This document shows, piece after piece, positions 59,373 through 64,000 of a stretch of 64,000 bases of DNA. The first letter of the stretch is position 1. Each line of letters opens with the position of its first letter. This DNA comes from SG8-40 sp963792855. Its GTDB lineage: Bacteria; Pseudomonadota; Gammaproteobacteria; Burkholderiales; Eutrophovitaceae. Position numbers and translations under genes: made by a program. The DNA lies in assembly GCA_963792855.1 (NCBI GenBank), contig CAWBXZ010000009.1, positions 124,001-188,000 on the forward strand. The letters run 5' to 3'. The notes beneath the pieces are model-generated. The model had not been told where the DNA came from. It made no database searches and saw only the letters and a program-made list of their open reading frames with translations.

Positions 59373-59449
59373 TGGCGGAGTGGACGGGACTCGAACCCGC
59401 GACCCCCGGCGTGACAGGCCGGTATTCTAACCAACTGAACTACCACTCC
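59373..59449 (-). tRNA. tRNA-Asp (GUC)
   Basis: The reverse strand gives a 77-nt cloverleaf beginning GGAGTGGTAGTTCAGTTGG. The anticodon stem CCGGC/GCCGG encloses a CTGTCAC loop (anticodon GTC). It has T-loop GGTTCGAGT and an encoded CCA. Confidence 0.95.
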
Positions 59450-59458
59450 TGAATACTT

Positions 59459-59534
59459 TGGTGGGTGCTGAGAGGCTCGAACTCCCGACATTCGCCTTGT
59501 AAGGGCGACGCTCTACCAACTGAGCTAAGCACCC
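59459..59534 (-). tRNA. tRNA-Val (UAC)
   Basis: The 76-nt cloverleaf on the reverse strand begins GGGTGCTTAGCTCAGTTGG. It has a CTTACAA anticodon loop (TAC), T-loop AGTTCGAGC and an encoded CCA. It is nine bases upstream of tRNA-Asp, so the two are cotranscribed. Confidence 0.95.
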
Positions 59535-59587
59535 GATGGCGCTTGCGGGAGCTGCACTACGTGTCTGTCACGCGGGCAACCCATTTC

Positions 59588-59627
59588 CGCTTTCCGGGGC
59601 CGCCTGTTACCCCAAAATCGGAAAGCG
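59588..59627 (-). other. Perfect 9-bp inverted repeat just after hupB
   Basis: CGCTTTCCG and CGGAAAGCG are separated by 22 bases and start two bases after the hupB stop. There is no following T-run. It may be a 3' stabilising hairpin or a processing site between hupB and the tRNAs rather than an intrinsic terminator. Confidence 0.55.
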
Positions 59628-59629
59628 CG

Positions 59630-59902
59630 CTAGTTTACTGCATCCTTCAGCGCTTTGCCAGCGCGAAACTTGGGTACTCTCGAGGCCTTGATTTCGATGG
59701 TGGCACCGGTCCGCGGGTTGCGGCCACTGCGCGCGGCACGGTCGCCCACATAGAAAGTCCCAAAGCCGACCAGCGTGACCATGCCACCCTGTTTGAGAGA
59801 TGAAGTAATCGCTGCTACGGTTCCGTCGAGTGCACGTTCGGCAGCCGCTTTGGAGATGTCAGCAGCTTGCGCAATGGCCTCGATCAATTCGGATTTGTTC
59901 AC
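59630..59902 (-). CDS. hupB: DNA-binding protein HU (beta type)
   Basis: HU is a small histone-like protein that bends and compacts DNA. The 90-residue product begins MNKSELIEAIAQAADISKAA, has the core LVGFGTFYVGDRAARSGRNP with the DNA-intercalating Arg-Asn-Pro turn, and ends KFRAGKALKDAVN. The start is GTG, preceded by AAGGGGAC. Position between lon and ppiD identifies it as the beta-type gene. A strong promoter lies in front of it. Confidence 0.97.
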   Translation of the reverse strand: MNKSELIEAIAQAADISKAAAERALDGTVAAITSSLKQGGMVTLVGFGTFYVGDRAARSGRNPRTGATIEIKASRVPKFRAGKALKDAVN

Positions 59903-59997
59903 GCAGGTCCCCTTTCGTTATTTCGTTAACGGGAGAAAAAAGAAGTTGGCGAGTAAGGCATGGAGGGTGTTCACGTTATTCTTTTCCCTCTCTGGAT

Positions 59998-60026
59998 ATA
60001 TAACAATTCAAAATTCACAGTGTCAA
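59998..60026 (-). promoter_or_regulatory. Sigma70 promoter for hupB
   Basis: On the reverse strand a perfect TTGACA (60026-60021) is followed, after 17 bases, by TTATAT (60003-59998). The surrounding DNA is AT-rich. The expected transcript start is about 85-90 bases before the GTG. Confidence 0.85.
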
Positions 60027-60041
60027 GTGAAGTCAAGAGCG

Positions 60042-60069
60042 AAACAAAAGGCAGCGCCGAAGCGCTGCC
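60042..60069 (-). terminator. Rho-independent terminator after lon
   Basis: On the reverse strand the 8-bp stem GGCAGCGC/GCGCTGCC with a TTCG loop is followed by TTTTGTTT. It lies 33 bases past the lon stop and separates lon from the hupB promoter. Confidence 0.9.
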
Positions 60070-60101
60070 CTTGTAATCATATACTGCCTTGGGATGCTAT
60101 G

Positions 60102-62513
60102 TCAGTGTTTGATCTGGCTGGTTGCTTCTGGCGACGGCTCAATTGCCGGAATAGCCACCGCCTCCTCTTCCTTTAAAGGCTCCGGGCGACTCTCCAGGGC
60201 CAATTCCAGCACTTGATCAATCCACTTGACCGGATGAATATCCAGCCGATTCTTGATGTTATCCGGCATCTCCACCAGGTCCTTGGTGTTTTCCTCCGGA
60301 ATGAGCACCGTCTTGATGCCACCACGATGCGCCGCCAGCAATTTCTCCTTGAGCCCGCCAATCGCAAGAACTTCCCCGCGTAGCGTAATCTCTCCCGTCA
60401 TGGCGACATCCGCGCGTACCGGAATCTTCGTCAACGCGGAGACGAGCGCCGTGGTCATCGCAACGCCGGCTGACGGACCGTCTTTGGGCGTGGCACCTTC
60501 GGGCACATGGACGTGAATATCGCTTTTTTCGAAGGCATCGTCCCTGATGCCGAGCTTCCCGGCTCTGGCCCGAACGACTGAACGGGCCGCTTCAACTGAC
60601 TCCTTCATAACGTCGCCAAGTGATCCGGTCCGCTGAATCGCGCCCTTTCCCGGCATGACAATGGCTTCGATCGTGAGCAACTCGCCGCCCACCTCGGTCC
60701 ATGCCAGACCAGTTACCTGACCGACCTGATTCGCTTTCTCTGCAATGCCGAATGTATAGCGACGCACCCCGAGATATTTGTCCAGGTTCCGCGTCGATAC
60801 CGACACCCTTGTTTTGCGCTTCTTGACGAGCAGCGACTTAACGACCTTGCGGCAAATTTTCGAGATCTCGCGTTCCAGTGAACGGACCCCCGCCTCGCGC
60901 GTGTAGTAACGCACGATATCGCGTACGGCGGCTTCCGAGACGACAAGCTCTTCTTCTTTCAGCCCGTTGTTGCGCATCTGCTTTGGCAGCAGATACCGCA
61001 TAGCGATGTTGACCTTTTCGTCCTCCGTATAACCGGACAACCGGATCACTTCCATACGGTCCAGCAAGGGGGCCGGAATATTCATCGTGTTCGCAGTGGC
61101 GACGAACATCACATCGGACAGGTCGTACTCGACTTCAACGTAGTGATCGACGAACTTGTCGTTCTGCTCCGGATCAAGCACTTCGAGCAGGGCAGACGAT
61201 GGATCTCCGCGAAAATCCATTCCCATCTTGTCGACTTCGTCGAGCAGGAAGAGCGGATTGCGCACACCGACCTTGGACATGTTTTGCAGGATCTTGCCCG
61301 GCATGGATCCGATATAGGTCCGGCGGTGCCCGCGAATCTCCGATTCATCCCGTACGCCGCCAAGAGACATTCGCGCGAACTTGCGATTGGTCGCGCGAGC
61401 GATCGACTGACCGAGCGAAGTCTTGCCGACGCCGGGTGGGCCGACCAGACACAGTATGGGTGCCTTCAGTTTGTCCACACGTTGCTGGACCGCCAGATAC
61501 TCGACAATTCGCTCCTTGACCTTCTCCAGCCCGTAGTGATCGGCGTCGAGCACCTCCTCAGCCGATCGCAGATCCGTGCTCACCTTGCTTTTCTTCTTCC
61601 ACGGCAAACCAACAAGCGTATCGATGAAGTTGCGCACGACCGTGGCTTCCGCCGACATCGGCGACATCAGTCGCAGCTTCTTCAGTTCGCTCTCGGCTTT
61701 CTGGCGGGCCTCCTTTGGCATGTGCGCAGCCTTGATGCGCTTTTCCATTTCCTCGAGATCGGCGCCTTCTTCCATGTCGCCAAGCTCTTTCTGGATAGCC
61801 TTCACCTGTTCATTCAGGTAGTACTCTCGCTGACTCTTTTCCATCTGCCGTTTGACGCGGCCGCGAATCCGGCGCTCGACCTGCATGATGTCGAGTTCCG
61901 CCTCCAGCAGCGAGAGCAGGTGCTCGAGGCGTTTTTTGACGCCAAACATTTCCAGAACATCCTGTTTTTGCTCTAGCTTGAGCGGCAAATGCGCGGCCAC
62001 CGTGTCGGCCAGCCGACCCGCTTCATCGATACCCGAGAGCGAGGTCAGAATTTCAGGAGGGATCTTCTTGTTGAGCTTCACGTACTGATCGAACTGCGAG
62101 AGCATTGCGCGCCGCATGGCTTCGACTTCATTGTTCTCGCCGTCATCGGACGAAACGGGTATCGTCTCACTGACGTAATGAGTTTTCTCGTCTGTGACCG
62201 AGACAACCTCGGCTCGCTGCACGCCTTCGACGAGGACTTTTACAGTCCCGTCCGGCAATTTGAGCATTTGCAGAATGTTGGCAATGCTGCCGATGCGGTA
62301 CAGATCTTCCGGCCCGGGCTCGTCCTTCGCGGCCGACTTTTGCGCAACGAGCATGATGTGCTTGCCGGCCTCCATCGCAACTTCGAGGGCCTTGATCGAC
62401 TTGGGCCGACCGACAAACAGCGGGATCACCATGTGGGGAAACACCACCACATCCCGTAACGGGAGAAGCGGATAGGTCACCGCCGGTTCGTGGGATTCAT
62501 AGATTTCGGTCAT
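60102..62513 (-). CDS. lon: ATP-dependent protease Lon (LonA)
   Basis: Lon degrades misfolded and regulatory proteins in the cytoplasm. The 803-residue protein has the N-terminal substrate domain (PLLPLRDVVVFPHMVIPLFV) and a coiled region (about 190-300). The AAA+ module follows, with Walker A GPPGVGKTSLGQS near 355, Walker B LFLLDEVDKMG near 418, and sensor residues in SGYTEDEKVNIAMRYLLPKQ. The C-terminal protease domain has catalytic Ser in TPKDGPSAGVAM and the partner Lys about 43 residues later. The LonA form lacks membrane helices. Length is near the E. coli value (784). It lies 58 bases after clpX and ends in a terminator. Confidence 0.98.
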   Translation of the reverse strand: MTEIYESHEPAVTYPLLPLRDVVVFPHMVIPLFVGRPKSIKALEVAMEAGKHIMLVAQKSAAKDEPGPEDLYRIGSIANILQMLKLPDGTVKVLVEGVQRAEVVSVTDEKTHYVSETIPVSSDDGENNEVEAMRRAMLSQFDQYVKLNKKIPPEILTSLSGIDEAGRLADTVAAHLPLKLEQKQDVLEMFGVKKRLEHLLSLLEAELDIMQVERRIRGRVKRQMEKSQREYYLNEQVKAIQKELGDMEEGADLEEMEKRIKAAHMPKEARQKAESELKKLRLMSPMSAEATVVRNFIDTLVGLPWKKKSKVSTDLRSAEEVLDADHYGLEKVKERIVEYLAVQQRVDKLKAPILCLVGPPGVGKTSLGQSIARATNRKFARMSLGGVRDESEIRGHRRTYIGSMPGKILQNMSKVGVRNPLFLLDEVDKMGMDFRGDPSSALLEVLDPEQNDKFVDHYVEVEYDLSDVMFVATANTMNIPAPLLDRMEVIRLSGYTEDEKVNIAMRYLLPKQMRNNGLKEEELVVSEAAVRDIVRYYTREAGVRSLEREISKICRKVVKSLLVKKRKTRVSVSTRNLDKYLGVRRYTFGIAEKANQVGQVTGLAWTEVGGELLTIEAIVMPGKGAIQRTGSLGDVMKESVEAARSVVRARAGKLGIRDDAFEKSDIHVHVPEGATPKDGPSAGVAMTTALVSALTKIPVRADVAMTGEITLRGEVLAIGGLKEKLLAAHRGGIKTVLIPEENTKDLVEMPDNIKNRLDIHPVKWIDQVLELALESRPEPLKEEEAVAIPAIEPSPEATSQIKH

Positions 62514-62571
62514 TGGACACCCGGTAACAAAGCAACATCATGCTTGAACGTTAGGGCTGCGCACTCGATAT

Positions 62572-63846
62572 TCAAGCCCCTCCCCCTGATCCAGCCACTT
62601 TCGGCCGGTCGGAATAGATCAATATCGGTTTGGCGTCTCCTTTGATCATCCCCTCGTCCACCACCACTTTTTCCACGTTGTCCATGGACGGCAGGTCGTA
62701 CATCACATCAAGCAAGGCATGCTCCATGATGGAACGCAGGCCACGGGCGCCGGTCTTGCGTGCGAGCGCCTTGCCCGAAATGGCGTGCAGGGCTTCCGGA
62801 CGCATCTCCAGCTCAACACCCTCCATCGCAAACATCTTCTTGTATTGCTTGAGCAGTGCATTCTTGGGCTGGGTGAGGATTTCGATGAGCGCTTCCTCGT
62901 TCAACTCGTCAAGGGTGGCGACGACCGGAAGCCTGCCGACAAATTCCGGGATAAGTCCGTACTTGATCAGATCCTCCGGCTCAACCTCACGCAGCACGGC
63001 ACCGATATCTTTCGCGTTGTCCTTGCTACGAACTTCGGCACCGAAACCGATGCCGCTCTTCTCCGAACGCTGCCGGATGACCTTGTCGAGGCCATCGAAT
63101 GCGCCGCCACATACAAACAGGATGTTGGTGGTATCGACCTGGACAAACTCCTGATTGGGGTGTTTACGCCCGCCTTGCGGCGGCACGGAGGCGATCGTAC
63201 CTTCGATCAGCTTGAGCAATGCTTGCTGAACACCCTCCCCGGACACATCGCGGGTAATCGACGGGTTATCGGACTTGCGCGACACCTTGTCAATTTCATC
63301 AATATAAACAATGCCTCGTTGCGCCTTTTCGATGTCGTAGTCGCACTTCTGAAGCAATTTCTGGATGATATTTTCAACGTCCTCGCCCACGTAACCGGCT
63401 TCGGTCAGTGTCGTTGCGTCCGCCATCACGAAGGGTACGTTCAAGAGGCGCGCCAGAGTCTGGGCCAGAAGGGTCTTGCCCGAGCCGGTCGGACCAATGA
63501 GCAGGATGTTGGATTTGGACAGCTCGATGTCGTCCTTTTGCTGCCCGGTCTTGAGCCGCTTGTAATGGTTGTAGACCGCGACCGACAAGATACGCTTGGC
63601 CGTCGACTGGCCGATAACATACTGATCGAGTATTTCACGGATCTCGTGAGGGACGGGCAAATCGGACTTTATCCCCTTGCCCGAGATGTCGACCTGGCTC
63701 TCTTCGCGAATGATGTCATTACACAACTCAATGCATTCATCGCAGATAAATACCGACGGGCCCGCAATCAGCTTACGGACTTCGTGCTGGCTCTTACCGC
63801 AAAAAGAGCAATACAGGAGTTTCTCACCACCCGGTTTGTCAGACAT
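62572..63846 (-). CDS. clpX: ClpXP protease ATPase subunit ClpX
   Basis: ClpX unfolds tagged proteins and feeds them to ClpP. The 424-residue product starts MSDKPGGEKLLYCSFCGKSQ. It has the four-cysteine zinc-binding domain (YCSFC then FICDECIELC), Walker A LIGPTGSGKTLLAQTLARLL near 120, Walker B IVYIDEIDKVSRKSD and the pore-loop region with GYVGEDVENI. It also has the ClpP-docking IGF-like loop (SGIGFGAEV) and the sensor-2 KTGARGLRSIMEHALLDVMY. An in-frame start three codons upstream (63855) is possible. clpP would be expected just beyond the right edge; the last 150 bases of the window hold no gene I can identify. Confidence 0.97.
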   Translation of the reverse strand: MSDKPGGEKLLYCSFCGKSQHEVRKLIAGPSVFICDECIELCNDIIREESQVDISGKGIKSDLPVPHEIREILDQYVIGQSTAKRILSVAVYNHYKRLKTGQQKDDIELSKSNILLIGPTGSGKTLLAQTLARLLNVPFVMADATTLTEAGYVGEDVENIIQKLLQKCDYDIEKAQRGIVYIDEIDKVSRKSDNPSITRDVSGEGVQQALLKLIEGTIASVPPQGGRKHPNQEFVQVDTTNILFVCGGAFDGLDKVIRQRSEKSGIGFGAEVRSKDNAKDIGAVLREVEPEDLIKYGLIPEFVGRLPVVATLDELNEEALIEILTQPKNALLKQYKKMFAMEGVELEMRPEALHAISGKALARKTGARGLRSIMEHALLDVMYDLPSMDNVEKVVVDEGMIKGDAKPILIYSDRPKVAGSGGGA

Positions 63847-64000
63847 GGCTGCCATCAGTTGTCAGTTCCACTTTCTGTACATGTTACAAACATCAAGAAC
63901 GCTACTGGTTCCAAAGCGAAATCCGGTCCTTCCCGCCCCCTGGCCTTCGTCTCCGGGAACCCATTGGCCATCAGGCTGACTGGCCCGCTGTAGCCCGACT

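Overview
The window is about 60% GC. Its gene content and gene order point to a gammaproteobacterium. It carries the clpX-lon-hupB-ppiD block, a dnaQ/rnhA/methyltransferase cluster facing mltD, a yejABEF-type peptide importer beside fabI, a fused bifunctional MnmC, and a single glgCABPX-malQ operon. The large extracellular RTX protein of the LEPR-XLL type suggests an environmental, surface-active organism. I cannot name a genus from the sequence.

Layout. From 1 to 14.9 kb, one minus-strand gene encodes a giant secreted protein of about 4,970 codons, cut by the left edge. It has a LEPR-XLL-like N-terminus, a DUF4347 domain, five RTX blocks and an embedded zinc-metalloprotease motif. 15-22 kb is sparse: a SapC-family protein, mnmC, a membrane-anchored TAXI-type binding protein and a FeeM/GNAT-like acyltransferase. 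22.3-26.7 kb is a scrapyard: a broken Cys-rich secreted protein, a decayed IS630-type element at the junction of two truncated genes (an FN3 tail and an FMN reductase relic), an Adhesin_E-like protein and a pilin-like protein. 26.9-40.6 kb holds tRNA-Glu, tRNA-Ala, gltX and the glycogen operon (glgC, glgA, glgB, glgP, glgX, malQ), mostly overlapping or a few bases apart. 40.8-45.3 kb holds tRNA-Val(CAC) and a four-gene adaptor/ATPase/two-permease export operon. 45.5-49.5 kb holds dnaQ, rnhA and a methyltransferase, divergent from mltD. 49.6-56.3 kb is the Yej-like importer, followed by fabI (plus strand). 57.4-63.9 kb holds ppiD, tRNA-Asp, tRNA-Val(TAC), hupB, lon and clpX.

How the genes work together. 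The glg operon covers synthesis of ADP-glucose, chain elongation, branching, phosphorolysis, debranching and maltodextrin transfer. ClpX, Lon, HU and PpiD form a protein-quality and nucleoid block. The Yej genes would import peptides; mltD and fabI serve the envelope.

A caution for any reader: many single-base frameshifts interrupt genes that are otherwise well conserved (the giant gene, glgX twice, glgP, glgB, glgA, yejB, the pilin and the Adhesin_E-like gene). On each side of the shift the reading continues the same family in another frame. I treat most of these as probable consensus indels rather than true pseudogenes, except in the IS630 area, where real decay is also likely. Coordinates of those genes are given for the reconstructed full span.
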